A stretch of DNA of 64,000 bases from Trichomonas vaginalis G3 (lineage: Eukaryota > Parabasalia > Trichomonadida > Trichomonadidae). Where the stretch lies: contig NC_067203.1 in assembly GCF_026262505.1 (NCBI RefSeq), positions 16,752,392 to 16,816,391 on the forward strand, in the 5' to 3' direction. Below, one piece after another: positions 1 to 10,179 of the stretch (its first letter is position 1; each line of letters opens with the position of its first letter). The notes beneath the pieces were generated by a model that was given only the letters and a program-made list of their open reading frames with translations, made no database searches and had not been told where the DNA came from. Both the position numbers and the translations under genes were made by a program.

Positions 1-794
1 TGAAGAATTATATGATTGACAAATTCATTAGCAAATTGAATATTAGATCCCTTATGGGTGCAATTATTAATTGAATCTAATGCTTCTTTATATTGGTCAC
101 ACTCATAAAGTTCATTGTCAAAGGACTTCACTGTTCTAAATGATGTGATAACTTCTTCTGCCTTTTGCATCGAATTTGATTCGCTTTGGCCCAATAAACC
201 AAAAATAGCACCAAGTTTCTTTTGGCTGTAAACGAACACAATACCGCAAAGCGGATATGCAATGAATACAGCAAGCGTAACTCTCCAAGATATAATGAAG
301 CTTAAAATAACACCAGCAACAGCTTGTGCAAGGCATTGTATGGATATCAGAAACTGACTAATATAAACATCATGCATTGTTGTGCAATCATTTGTGAATC
401 TTCCAAGAAGAACGCCTGATTCGTTTTTTTCGTAAAAAGAAATATCTAATTCCATTAATTTTCTGAAGAAATGCTTTCTTATATCAGATATAAAGTATGG
501 ACCTGCATATGCAGTCAACGTACTGAATATGCAAAAGCAAAGGATGTAGCAAACTGCATAAATTATAAAACTATAAATTAAATTTGTAACTTTTCCCATG
601 AAATCATCTGATGTCGTCATTGCTGTGGCCATACCACCCAAAATAAGGCAGATTACTACTGGCATTACTCCATATAAAATGTGAAATAGGATTGCCAAAA
701 AATAAACAAACTTCCGATCATAGTACTTTAATATGCGAAAGAATGTGGGGCCACTTCTCGCATTTTTCTGCTCTTCGTGTGTCTGTGGTGCCAT
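1..794 (-). CDS. ABC half-transporter, N-terminal membrane part (cut by window edge)
   Basis: The frame is open from an ATG at 794 to the window start, giving about 264 residues of an ABC exporter transmembrane domain; the nucleotide-binding domain lies outside the window. After a polar N-terminus there are hydrophobic segments (for example around FVYFLAILFHILYG and IYSFIIYAVCYILCFCIF), then the ABCB-type coupling-region pattern: 'FFRKLMELDISFYEKN', 'GRFTNDC', and later 'KAEEVITSFRTVKSFDNE', which matches 'EEAITSIRTVRSFNRE' in the divergent neighbour. It is therefore a paralogue of the gene at 1053. Family members export lipids, peptides or drugs using ATP; the substrate cannot be told. A TCAATTTT initiator-like site lies about 30 bp before the ATG. 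The class is secure, the substrate unknown. Confidence 0.88.
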   Translation of the reverse strand, partial: MAPQTHEEQKNARSGPTFFRILKYYDRKFVYFLAILFHILYGVMPVVICLILGGMATAMTTSDDFMGKVTNLIYSFIIYAVCYILCFCIFSTLTAYAGPYFISDIRKHFFRKLMELDISFYEKNESGVLLGRFTNDCTTMHDVYISQFLISIQCLAQAVAGVILSFIISWRVTLAVFIAYPLCGIVFVYSQKKLGAIFGLLGQSESNSMQKAEEVITSFRTVKSFDNELYECDQYKEALDSINNCTHKGSNIQFANEFVNHIIL

Positions 795-1052
795 TTATTA
801 TAAATGCTAAAAAAATTGATAGAGTTTTCAATTCATTGAAAAAATGTTGATGAATAACTTTTCTGAAGAAAACATGTATCAAAAAATCAATTTATGTTCA
901 TTTGAGCCTGTAATAAAATAAACATGGATTATCAGTAGCCTTCGATGGGTTTGTAAACTTTTTAATTTTGGGCCAATCATTTCAATTTGAAAAAAAAATT
1001 TTGATATCATCAAACTTTTATCAAAAGAAATTAAAACATTGGGAGTTCGTGT
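795..1052. promoter_or_regulatory. Shared upstream region of the divergent ABC pair
   Basis: This 258-bp AT-rich spacer separates two head-to-head ABC half-transporter genes, so it must carry both promoters. TCA-type sites resembling the trichomonad initiator (TCA followed by pyrimidine or A, then A/T) are seen near each start, for example ATCATCAAAC about 40 bp before the 1053 ATG. No TATA-like element stands out from the general AT-richness. Co-regulation of the pair is inferred. Confidence 0.5.
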
Positions 1053-2906
1053 ATGAGTGAGTATTCATCAGATATATCACACGATAAAGCATCAATCTGT
1101 TCAGAACAGGAAATCAAAGAAGTAGAGAAAACTCAAGCAAAAAGAAAATTATATAAAATGGTGTTCTCTGATCCTTGCGCTTATCTTGGTATCATAACAT
1201 CAGTTATTGGAGGATCGACATCAATATTAAATTATCTAATCCTTGGTTTCATACTCAATGTCTTGAGAGAATATTCATTAGGAACAAACAAAAACCCGAT
1301 GCACAAAATAGGTATTCTTTTAGCCATCTTAGCAGGAATATCGGTTGTAACTGGTATTTGCAAAGGCCTTTCTGCAATGTTTTGGTTCAGCTCATCTTCG
1401 CATATTTCGACAAAAATAAGGAATGAAGTCTTTTCAAACATCATGAAATATGATACTACATTTTTCGACAAGCATGGAATTGGTGAACTTTTGACAATTC
1501 TTGGAGAAGATGCAACAATAATTAAAAATGCATTTGGACCGCAAAAAGGAAGTCAATTTGAAGAAGGTGGTGAGTTTATGATTGGAACAATTCTTATCTT
1601 CATTTATAATTGGAAACTTGGATTGATAACACTCGCCCTTTTGCCTGTAATGTTCCTTGTTATATTACCATTTAATTCCGTAATGGTAAAGCAAAATGAT
1701 AATAGATTTGATAATACTGCAAAATCAATGACAATTGCAGAAGAGGCGATAACATCAATAAGGACAGTCAGAAGTTTCAACAGAGAGGAAGAAGAAATCA
1801 AAAGATATAATGATAAAACCGAGACAGCGGGGTACTTTGCAGCATGTGGTTCAAACTATACAACATTGATGCAAGTAATTATTAGTACAAGCACATGGAC
1901 TACTGCTATTGGCGAGATGTATTATGGAGCAACTTTGGTTGATAACAGTGAAGGATCGAGATTTAAATCAGGTCAACTATTTTCATGTTTCGCTTACATC
2001 ACTTACGGTGCATTCAATTTAATTTTATGCATAGGCAATATTAATACTGAACAAAAAGCAATTAATGCTGCTGCAAGAATATTTAAGTTGATAAGCTATG
2101 TTCCGAGTGTTAACTTTGATGGAGGATCAACATATGAACCATTTGTTGGAGAAATCAAATTCGAAAATGTTTCATTCAAATATCCAACAAGATCTGTTAT
2201 GGTGCTGAAAAACGTTTCATTTGAGGTCAAACCAGGACAAAGCATTGCATTAGTTGGACACTCAGGAAGTGGTAAATCTACTTGTGTACAGCTGATTCAG
2301 AGATATTATGACACAACTGAAGGTAGGATTTTAATTGATGGCCATGATATTAAAGATTTGGATCCACATTGGCTTCACAGGAAAATGGCACTTGTTTCTC
2401 AAGAGCCAGTTCTATTTCGTGGCACCATTAAAAAGAATGTTTTATATGGTGTTGAGAAGGACAAAGCTGAAGAAGAAATTTGGTCTGCACTTGATGTTGC
2501 AAATGCAAAGAAATTCGTCCTCAAATTTGAAAAGCAACTTGAAGAAATTGTTGGTGATCGAGGAAGTACATTATCAGGAGGGCAAAAACAAAGAATTGCA
2601 ATTGCAAGAGCTGTTATTAAAGATCCAACAATCTTAATTTGTGATGAAGCAACATCAGCACTTGATTCAGAATCAGAAAAGAAAGTTCAAAATGCTCTTG
2701 ATAAAGTTCTTGAAAAGAGAACAGGAATTGTTATAGCACACAGACTTTCTGCAATTAAAAATGCAGATGTGATTTATTGCTTTGATGCTGGTGAAATCAA
2801 AGAACAAGGTAATCACCAATCGCTTTTGGAAAAGAAAGGAATTTACTACAATCTCGTAAATAGGCAACTCCAAAGTAAAGAAGAAACAAACGAGAATCAG
2901 GAATAA
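1053..2906 (+). CDS. ABC half-transporter (ABCB-type exporter)
   Basis: A complete 617-residue half-transporter with one membrane domain followed by one ATPase domain. About six hydrophobic segments fill residues 40-330. The nucleotide-binding domain has a Walker A motif GHSGSGKST near residues 402-410, a Q-loop (LVSQEP), the signature LSGGQ near 507-511, Walker B ILICDE followed by the D-loop SALD, and the switch histidine in VIAHRLS, so it should be active in ATP hydrolysis. Half-transporters work as dimers; the divergent paralogue at 1-794 is an obvious candidate partner, but this is inference. Substrate unknown. The stop is TAA followed by A, giving the TAAA tetranucleotide proposed as a polyadenylation signal in trichomonads. 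Confidence 0.95.
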   Translation: MSEYSSDISHDKASICSEQEIKEVEKTQAKRKLYKMVFSDPCAYLGIITSVIGGSTSILNYLILGFILNVLREYSLGTNKNPMHKIGILLAILAGISVVTGICKGLSAMFWFSSSSHISTKIRNEVFSNIMKYDTTFFDKHGIGELLTILGEDATIIKNAFGPQKGSQFEEGGEFMIGTILIFIYNWKLGLITLALLPVMFLVILPFNSVMVKQNDNRFDNTAKSMTIAEEAITSIRTVRSFNREEEEIKRYNDKTETAGYFAACGSNYTTLMQVIISTSTWTTAIGEMYYGATLVDNSEGSRFKSGQLFSCFAYITYGAFNLILCIGNINTEQKAINAAARIFKLISYVPSVNFDGGSTYEPFVGEIKFENVSFKYPTRSVMVLKNVSFEVKPGQSIALVGHSGSGKSTCVQLIQRYYDTTEGRILIDGHDIKDLDPHWLHRKMALVSQEPVLFRGTIKKNVLYGVEKDKAEEEIWSALDVANAKKFVLKFEKQLEEIVGDRGSTLSGGQKQRIAIARAVIKDPTILICDEATSALDSESEKKVQNALDKVLEKRTGIVIAHRLSAIKNADVIYCFDAGEIKEQGNHQSLLEKKGIYYNLVNRQLQSKEETNENQE

Positions 2907-2929
2907 ACATTTACATAATTTTACTTAAT

Positions 2930-3465
2930 TATGCAGATATTTTATTGAAAAAAAAACTAGCCTAAGAAGAGCAGAATTCGATTTAAGAAAGCAAATTATT
3001 GGGTTATTGATTAGGCTGTCTTCAAGAATAGATATATCAGGATTATATGAATTTATGCTGTGTTTAGATATTGTACATCGGATTAATGAGATAAGAATCT
3101 AATTTATATTAAAATTAGTCAAATTAGTTGTTGGTCTTTATATACTGAGGAAAATTTGGCAGGAATCCCGATATTGAGAGTGAAGCACCTCTTTTTAAAA
3201 GAATTACTATTAATAACGAAGATCCTTTATATAATAGTAATTCATTTATCAATATTATCAATCCCCATTTTCAACATTTTTGCTGAATGGCATTATTATT
3301 CAATATAGCATTTCTATCTTTTTAGAAAGATCACATTCGCTGATTAAGTTAGAATTAGTATATGTCACTGATGAGCAAACTGAAAATCAAGATGGAGATA
3401 ATGAATCAAGTAAAATTACATGGGTTCGAAATCAAATCTCGTCTGAACAGTTATCCTTCATCTAA
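2930..3465 (+). pseudogene. Decayed coding-like sequence, family unknown
   Basis: Several short open stretches with protein-like composition follow each other here in different frames. The clearest, about 2943-3102, reads with no stop for some 50 codons and includes AEFDLRKQIIGLLIRLSS and ends in LCLDIVHRINEIRI. Another at 3280-3465 ends in an acidic, Gln/Asp-rich stretch. None has a convincing start or a recognisable domain. A dead relative of a multigene family is the simplest reading; random open frames in AT-rich DNA remain possible. Confidence 0.3.
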
Positions 3466-3482
3466 ATTCTGATGAAAATAAA

Positions 3483-4196
3483 ATGAGATTATACAGAGTT
3501 TTGTCCGTGCACCAAGATCTGTCACTTTTCCAAATCCAAATGGAATTGACTGAATTTATTTCTACATATATTTACGCTATTGAGATCATTGTGTTATGTC
3601 TTGTTCAAGAACTTGCATCCAGGTACCAAAGCCATACTGCAGAAAAGACAAGCAGCACAAGCGAAAAGAAAGCTTTAGCAAATCCAAAGAAAATCAATCA
3701 CTACACTGAAAAAAAGAACAGATTTAACCCAGATGCAATAAATATCAGACAGTCATGGAGTATTCGTGAATCAAAACTCCCTCCACCACCACCAAATCCA
3801 GGAAATATTGTCGCTAAATCAACAGAAAAGATTCTTGGCATTCTCACTGGCCCAGCTATTTCTTTCATTACTTGGATGTTCGTCGGTGACAAGCCAGGAC
3901 TTAAATTACCTTTCGATTTACCTTCATTTTTAGTTCCATTGTTTACAATCGGTCTTCCTGAAGGAACATACACATCCAGAGATATGTCGGCATACGGCCT
4001 GTCTTTCATTTTCATGTTGTGCTCTTCTGTTTTTACAAATCTCTTCCCAGTTGTTCATCCTCACATTTACGCCAACAACAAGGGACCACTAGTGAACTAC
4101 GCTGAAGACTTTATTCTTCAGGATTACAAGTGGGATCTCGAAAACGCTGAAGAAGATCTCGATAAATTCTTACAAAAAAAATTAAAATCTGAATAG
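3483..4196 (+). CDS. Probable EMC3/TMCO1-family membrane protein
   Basis: The 237-residue product has a hydrophobic segment near residues 24-42, a long polar linker, a proline run (PPPPPNPG), then two more hydrophobic segments (ILGILTGPAISFITWMF and YGLSFIFMLCSSVFTNLF) and a charged tail (KWDLENAEEDLDKFLQKK). This order and details such as the short KLPF motif between membrane segments and the C-terminal W-x-L-x-x-x-E-E-x-L resemble EMC3, a core subunit of the ER membrane protein complex that inserts membrane proteins and belongs to the Oxa1/YidC superfamily with TMCO1. It is near the usual EMC3 length (about 260). A second ATG at 3540 may be the true start, since residues 1-19 look non-specific. 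Assignment is by eye and moderate. Confidence 0.5.
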   Translation: MRLYRVLSVHQDLSLFQIQMELTEFISTYIYAIEIIVLCLVQELASRYQSHTAEKTSSTSEKKALANPKKINHYTEKKNRFNPDAINIRQSWSIRESKLPPPPPNPGNIVAKSTEKILGILTGPAISFITWMFVGDKPGLKLPFDLPSFLVPLFTIGLPEGTYTSRDMSAYGLSFIFMLCSSVFTNLFPVVHPHIYANNKGPLVNYAEDFILQDYKWDLENAEEDLDKFLQKKLKSE

Positions 4197-4760
4197 AGTA
4201 TTGGAAGATAATGTCTTCAATTCTTGTTGAAAAGTTCTGGGAAACGTATCCCAATATAATAAAATATGGTTTTTTCTTATAATAAAGTTAAAATTCATGA
4301 TCTTCTTTCTTTTTATAAATATTAGAGTGTTCTAGTGCAAATACATAGGAGTTAAAAGACTGTATGGATTGCCAATTAGTTCTTATTTAACTTAGCATTC
4401 AAAGCAACCTCCTCCGACTTATAATTAACTTGAAATTACTGAAAAAGCAATTCATATAGTCAAATTTTGAATGTTTTGTTAAGTTTCAGTTGCATCTTTC
4501 CGTATTTAAATCATATTTAATACAATTTGAATTTAATTTTAGACTTGATAAGAGCTCTAGCCAAAGTTGTAAATTCCCATCATGAAATCAGTCATATTTA
4601 AATATATCTACTTGACTTTTTGTATAAAAATCTAATAAAATTTGCTTATAACGACGTCTCTTAGGAAAGCAATGATATTTAGTTTTAAAAATTGTTATAT
4701 TTAAATATTATATATCAACTTTGCTTTTAAATAAAAAAAAATAAAATAAAATAAAAAAAA
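4197..4760. other. Intergenic, no gene seen
   Basis: This AT-rich spacer lies between two convergent genes. It ends in a run of A-rich repeats (4730-4758) that forms the 3' flank of the minus-strand gene. I see no open frame, repeat or hairpin of note. Confidence 0.6.
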
Positions 4761-7700
4761 TTATTTCCTCTTGAACATCTTTCTTGCTTTTTCAGCATTA
4801 TCTAATGTTTCCTGGTATTGCTTTAACTCGTTCATAGCGTTCATCTTCTGAACCATCTTTGCGCCCTTCTTTATTGGGTTTGCTGCAATCCATTTCTGCT
4901 TTGCTATTGCCTCCAATTTCTGGTTGATCTTCAAACAGTAAAATCTAACTGTTCTTGTCTTCTTCATCATCTGCTCGCTGTCGCCACCAGACTGAAGAAC
5001 CTGAGCGACAATAGAAGCGATTGCTGTCTTAACCATGTTCGAAGCAGCGATTGCGACAAACTCTGGGTCAGGATCAGATCCGTTGACAGCGATTTCAGCT
5101 GCAATAATCAGTAACTGTGCAGCTTCTGTGACATCGTGAGCGCATTTAATGATGAATGCTTCGTTGTGGATTTTACCACGCATTTCACGACAGATCTGTT
5201 GGCTTCTCTCTAGAATTTCTCCAGCAGTTATCATGATTGGTGTTGCGCATGCAATGATGTGTGCTGCCATTGATCCTTCCTCAGCTTTGATGTCGATTTC
5301 GACCTGGTTTCCTTCATCTTTGTCCTGATCTCCTTCATCTTCTTCCATGTAGATGTCGTCAGGAATTTCTTCGTCAATGACAACTGAAGCTCCAATTTGG
5401 TTGCTGAACATCGCAAGTCTGTTTGACATATCAGAAATTGCTGATGCTGTCGCTTGCAATTCAGCAGAAACTTCATCGTCGGGTGCAGCTGATGCAGAAC
5501 CACCTGAAACATCTGGTAAATCTGCATCTGGATCTGGAGGAACATACGCTGCTCCTTGTGTTGCAAGTTCCTGCTGTCTGTCGATTGAATCTTTCAGCTG
5601 GGATTGGGCTTCTGTCATCTGTTCTTTGAAGTCTTTTTCACGAAGTAATCGACTGCGAACTGCTGTCATAATTGCTGCAACAGATCCTGCAATTGCGTGG
5701 GCATTTGTCTGTTGTGCAACTTGGAGACCTTTCTCTTGTGTTGCCTGCGCCATGATCATGCAGTTCTTGATGTAGTTGTCGCAGGAAATCTTGAATTTCT
5801 CAGCTTGGTCAAGTAATTCTTCGCTCGTCGCTTGTTCGTTCGAATAAACTTGGTTGAATTTCTGTAATGCCTCATTATAAGCTTTGAGAGCTGCTGATTG
5901 GTCGGCCAAAGCGTCGGTTGGCGCGATTTCGGATGTCAAAGTTGGAACAGTTATGTTTGTGTTGAATTCTGGGACACGGGAAGCGGCAACTGGATCAGGA
6001 TCGATGATCAAAACATCTGTTGCAAGAGCTGCTGTAGGTAAGAATTTCGATACTTGCTGAACAAGCTTTGTTATGGCCTCAATGATAGGTAATGGAGGAA
6101 ACTGTAAGGAATAGTCCATCTGTGTGGATGAAAAGATCTCAATTGTTGAAGTTAATTGCTTGAATGAGTCAATAAATGGTTTCTTGGTCTTTCCGATCGC
6201 GTGATCCCTGCAAATATTAAATGCTTCGTTCATCTTGTTGTAAGCAACTGTTAACATTGGAGTTGTGTCTTGGAATGTATCTTTATGCAAGCAAATTAAA
6301 GAAGCAGAAACACGTCTTACGCATTCGATCAATACCTTTATCAACGTGATGTAAAAGTTGTTCATTTCGAGCTTAAATCCTTCCAAATGCGTTGTTTCTG
6401 GATTTGGACTTTCCATCATGTTGATTGTTGTATCGATTTGGCGGGAAACGATTCTGTTGCCTCTTCTGAAATCAAGGGATTTCGATTCGTCGCCTCCTTT
6501 GGAAATGGCCGCAAAGGATAATAAACAATTTACTGTTTCAATGATTCTCTGGAGGACATAATCAGGCCTATTGATACCCTTAGATACCAATAACATGTAA
6601 GAACTGCAGGAAATCATGAATTGCCTCAATGTAGAATTGAGATATTCTTCAGTATCCCCTGGATTTGAGATGCATTTGATAAGGACGTTGGCGCTGAATC
6701 TAAGTTCTTCGAAATGTTCGTATAACAAGTCAATAATCAAAGATTTGTTATTTTCATCGATTTCGGAACTGAAAGCGTTCTTTGAGTCATTGGCAAATAT
6801 CTCTGCGACCTGTTTGATCAATGATAAAACAGCATCCGGCCTTGTTATCGTTGACAAAATTTCATTTACATGAATAAACTCGACAATGTCATTAGTTTTG
6901 TCTGGGAATAGCATGGCCAGAGCTATATAGCAGGACGATGCTCCTAAGGCCGAACAAAGCATATCAACGTTAAATTGAGATTGTAATTTTGCCAGATTCA
7001 TAACTACGTTAGCTATTGAAGCATGAACGAATGGTGGGGCATCAATCTCTTTAACTGTGATGTATTTGGCCATGTAAGTGACTTGTCTGGCCTTTGCGTA
7101 AATTAATCTGACATTTTGGGACGCTTTCTCTTTTTCTGTGGTGAATGAGACCAAAGCGTTAAGAAGGAAGTCGAAAACTTCATGTGTGTGTTTAGATAAA
7201 TCTTCGATATTTGGAACTGCGCAAGAAACCATCAAACGAAGGATCGACATCAACAATTCCGGAGCGCTCTTTCCAGATATCATCGAATAAGTGTAGTCCG
7301 CAACACTTTTAGCCACTTTCAAGATCGCATATGGTTGTTCCGACGCGACTTGGAAGAAAGGAGTGAGAATAGGAAGAGCAGTGGGTGTAACAACAGCTCT
7401 AGAGATGATTTTCTCACCGAATGGTCGGAGATTTTGTGACAATTGCTGGTTTTGTGCTTGCATTGCTCTGATTGCCTTCAATTCCTCACTAATTTCGTAT
7501 GTTTTAGATGGCTGTGGCATTGCGAGGATGGCTGTTTGCATTTCCTGGGCAGATTTAAGTACACCGGCGATGTAAACTTTGAGATTTCCGACATCTTTTG
7601 TATTTGTTGGACTAAGAGCTATAGATGCTGGATAAATAACATCGTTATAGCCCTTGATTGTCGCTGGGAATGTCGAAATACTGCCCATTATTTGTGGAGC

Positions 7701-9662
7701 GACTTCTACAGCTGAACTAGAATATTGGGAATATGACAAAGCAAAGGAATAGTTGAACAAAAAGCCTCCAATGTTTTTGTCCAATGACTCCTGAGAGAGT
7801 TTGAGGGATCCAATAAGGCGCTGTGCGACCATAAACAAGAGACCTGAAAAATTGTTGGTATCGTCAGTATAAACAAGCTCTAGAACTGATGCTGGTGGCT
7901 TTGCTTGGTCGAATAATACCTTAACTGGCTCCGAAATGATTTGTGCGTCCGTTTGTTGAGATATTGCTTTCACGGTTTGTTCCAAATCGTTGAAAGACTT
8001 ATCTAATCTGTACGAGGATGATATATCTAGGAAGATATAATGGGGAGCTCCTTGTAACAAAGTAACTAATGAAGTTGCCGGATTTTGAACTTGGGCTGCT
8101 GAAGAAATGTAGGCAAGGAGGTTGACGAGGATATCGGCCTTGTTAATAATCATGGCAGAGATCGTCAATCCTGTAATGATAAGCCAATGAGAAATCGTAG
8201 CTCCAAGAGTTTTCATGGCCGCGACGCAATCGGCGAACTTCTCTTTGGTCTCTGTTCCTTCGCTGATATTTTCGATTTGGGCTGGAAGCGCAGAAACCGA
8301 AATGAAAATTGGTTGAAGGGATTTGATCGTTGGAACATCAACAATCTTCGCTGAAAGGCATGAATTAAGGTAATAGTTCATAAGAGCGAGCTTCTTTGTA
8401 TCGAAAACGGCTTCGTTTGCACTAATAATTGTAGATGCGGTTGCAGCAAGTTGTCTGAAGGCCGAGCATTTAACAGAAAGTAGTTTGACGCATTGTGTGA
8501 TCGCCTGTGATAACAATTTGTAAGAAAATTCAGCCTGTCCGCATGTAACTGCGTATAACGTCAAAATAATCGTAGAAGTAATGCAGAACATGTCTGGATC
8601 CGAATCGTTGACCTGAAGAACTGAGTTTATGAAGGAAATGAGTTCAGGATGGACTGGTCCATAAATTAATAATTCAGGACGAAGCGATAAAGGATAAGAA
8701 ATCTGCTTGATAGCAGCCTGTATTGATTCTATTTCCTTTGCAGATACAGATTGGGCGATAATATTTGAAGCTTTGTCAGCAATTGCGTTTGTAGAGAAAA
8801 ATTGAACTTCCGATAAAATTTGAATGAAAGTCATGAGATGTGATGATGCATCTGTGAAGCATGAGCAGTGAGGAGATAGTGATAGCACTGAGTTGAACGT
8901 ATCTACGATGGATGTATGAGGATTTGTAATTTCTGAACAAGCCTTGAATAAATCTACAGAGTTGTTGCCCATTAACGAGACTAATGTATTTGCGAATGTA
9001 TTGACTTTCAAAAGCCAGACATCGATGTTCTTTTTCATAGTTTCATTCGTATTTATTACAGGATCGTTCTTAAACTTGACAAGATCAACAAAAATATTTT
9101 CATTAAGCTGGATCAAAGCAGCAATTCTATGGATTTGCTTGTCGTTCGTATCAACTGGTGCTGCATTTTGAGAAACAACGCCTGGAACTGACTGAACGAC
9201 AGGTAAAACTTGCGAAATAATATTGGTTATTTGCTGGAATGTCTCTTGGAATTGCGGGATGTACTGAGCATATGTTGTAGCTGTAGGTGAAGTAAGTTGT
9301 GGGATATATTGAGAGAATTGTTGGATGTTCGAAAAGGCCTCTTGCATGAAGCCAGAACACTTATAGCCTTCCGGCATAAAATTATCGATTATTTCAACAG
9401 CTTGGATAGCTGTAGGATAAAGATCTGAAATAATTGCGTAATTATTGGAAAGCAATTGCTGAGGACCGTTAGATATTAATTTAACAAGCTCTGAAAACTG
9501 ATTGACGCAATCATTGATGGTATTTATTTGAAAATTAGCTCTAACAGCAGCAAGTCCTGCTGGAGTTGTTAAAGCTGCAATATCACTAGTTTTAACTAAT
9601 GAATCAGGATCAGTTATATGAAACCTTGAAAGATTAGTTATAAAATTAGAAAAAGCAGTCAT
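4761..9662 (-). CDS. Talin-like long helical protein with C-terminal I/LWEQ-like actin-binding region
   Basis: The 1633-residue product is almost wholly alpha-helical by composition (rich in Ala, Gln, Ser, Ile, Leu; few Pro or Gly), with repeated amphipathic helices like the helical bundles of talin and vinculin rods. No FERM domain is visible at the N-terminus. Near residue 1400 comes an Asp/Pro-rich linker (PPDPDADLPDVSGG) and a strongly acidic stretch (about residues 1435-1475), then a 150-residue segment with Ala-rich helices such as AAHIIACATPIMITAGEIL and AAQLLIIAAEIAVNG, ending in a basic tail. That last part resembles the I/LWEQ (THATCH) actin-binding module found at the C-termini of talin and Sla2/Hip1. 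A role linking membranes or adhesion sites to actin is inferred. The ATG at 9662 follows a TTCATCAAAAATTAA initiator-like leader. Confidence 0.55.
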   Translation of the reverse strand: MTAFSNFITNLSRFHITDPDSLVKTSDIAALTTPAGLAAVRANFQINTINDCVNQFSELVKLISNGPQQLLSNNYAIISDLYPTAIQAVEIIDNFMPEGYKCSGFMQEAFSNIQQFSQYIPQLTSPTATTYAQYIPQFQETFQQITNIISQVLPVVQSVPGVVSQNAAPVDTNDKQIHRIAALIQLNENIFVDLVKFKNDPVINTNETMKKNIDVWLLKVNTFANTLVSLMGNNSVDLFKACSEITNPHTSIVDTFNSVLSLSPHCSCFTDASSHLMTFIQILSEVQFFSTNAIADKASNIIAQSVSAKEIESIQAAIKQISYPLSLRPELLIYGPVHPELISFINSVLQVNDSDPDMFCITSTIILTLYAVTCGQAEFSYKLLSQAITQCVKLLSVKCSAFRQLAATASTIISANEAVFDTKKLALMNYYLNSCLSAKIVDVPTIKSLQPIFISVSALPAQIENISEGTETKEKFADCVAAMKTLGATISHWLIITGLTISAMIINKADILVNLLAYISSAAQVQNPATSLVTLLQGAPHYIFLDISSSYRLDKSFNDLEQTVKAISQQTDAQIISEPVKVLFDQAKPPASVLELVYTDDTNNFSGLLFMVAQRLIGSLKLSQESLDKNIGGFLFNYSFALSYSQYSSSAVEVAPQIMGSISTFPATIKGYNDVIYPASIALSPTNTKDVGNLKVYIAGVLKSAQEMQTAILAMPQPSKTYEISEELKAIRAMQAQNQQLSQNLRPFGEKIISRAVVTPTALPILTPFFQVASEQPYAILKVAKSVADYTYSMISGKSAPELLMSILRLMVSCAVPNIEDLSKHTHEVFDFLLNALVSFTTEKEKASQNVRLIYAKARQVTYMAKYITVKEIDAPPFVHASIANVVMNLAKLQSQFNVDMLCSALGASSCYIALAMLFPDKTNDIVEFIHVNEILSTITRPDAVLSLIKQVAEIFANDSKNAFSSEIDENNKSLIIDLLYEHFEELRFSANVLIKCISNPGDTEEYLNSTLRQFMISCSSYMLLVSKGINRPDYVLQRIIETVNCLLSFAAISKGGDESKSLDFRRGNRIVSRQIDTTINMMESPNPETTHLEGFKLEMNNFYITLIKVLIECVRRVSASLICLHKDTFQDTTPMLTVAYNKMNEAFNICRDHAIGKTKKPFIDSFKQLTSTIEIFSSTQMDYSLQFPPLPIIEAITKLVQQVSKFLPTAALATDVLIIDPDPVAASRVPEFNTNITVPTLTSEIAPTDALADQSAALKAYNEALQKFNQVYSNEQATSEELLDQAEKFKISCDNYIKNCMIMAQATQEKGLQVAQQTNAHAIAGSVAAIMTAVRSRLLREKDFKEQMTEAQSQLKDSIDRQQELATQGAAYVPPDPDADLPDVSGGSASAAPDDEVSAELQATASAISDMSNRLAMFSNQIGASVVIDEEIPDDIYMEEDEGDQDKDEGNQVEIDIKAEEGSMAAHIIACATPIMITAGEILERSQQICREMRGKIHNEAFIIKCAHDVTEAAQLLIIAAEIAVNGSDPDPEFVAIAASNMVKTAIASIVAQVLQSGGDSEQMMKKTRTVRFYCLKINQKLEAIAKQKWIAANPIKKGAKMVQKMNAMNELKQYQETLDNAEKARKMFKRK

Positions 9663-10179
9663 TTAATTTTTGATGAATTTTTTCAAAAAAAAAGTTATCA
9701 TTTATTCGATGGATGTTATAATTTATAATGTCAACATTAATAATTTAGTTATATTTTGAACTTTTCTCTGTTTGCGAAAAAGTGATGTGAACTCATTTCA
9801 TTTTTGCTATATTATTATTTAAATGGTTACAAATATAAATTTAAGCTTTTAGAGTATTTTATGTCAAAAGGTTATTCTTATCAATTTTCCGAAATAAAAA
9901 TAATTTTGGATTGCAATAACATGAACAGGGTTAATTTTCAAATAAAAAAAGTCAACCAATTATTATTTTTCAATAATTGAATTAGACATTTATTATGATC
10001 AGAAAGCAAATGCTATTCTCATTTAATAACAATAAATTAAATTGAACTGTCAAAAAAAGGCTTCTTACGGAGTTGGTTACCAAAAATGTTAATTTCTTAA
10101 ATTCTATAATATATACTAATGTGCTGGATGTTTTTTGGAAATTAATTGGATATAATTGTCACTTTTATTACTACGCTAT
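9663..10179. other. Intergenic, divergent promoters
   Basis: AT-rich spacer between divergently read genes. The first 20 bp hold the probable initiator of the talin-like gene (TCATCAAAAA read on the minus strand). The rest shows no gene or repeat. Confidence 0.5.

Noticed and set aside
5231-9360. Open frames antisense or shifted within the talin-like gene
   Set aside because: Shadows of a long intact coding frame.
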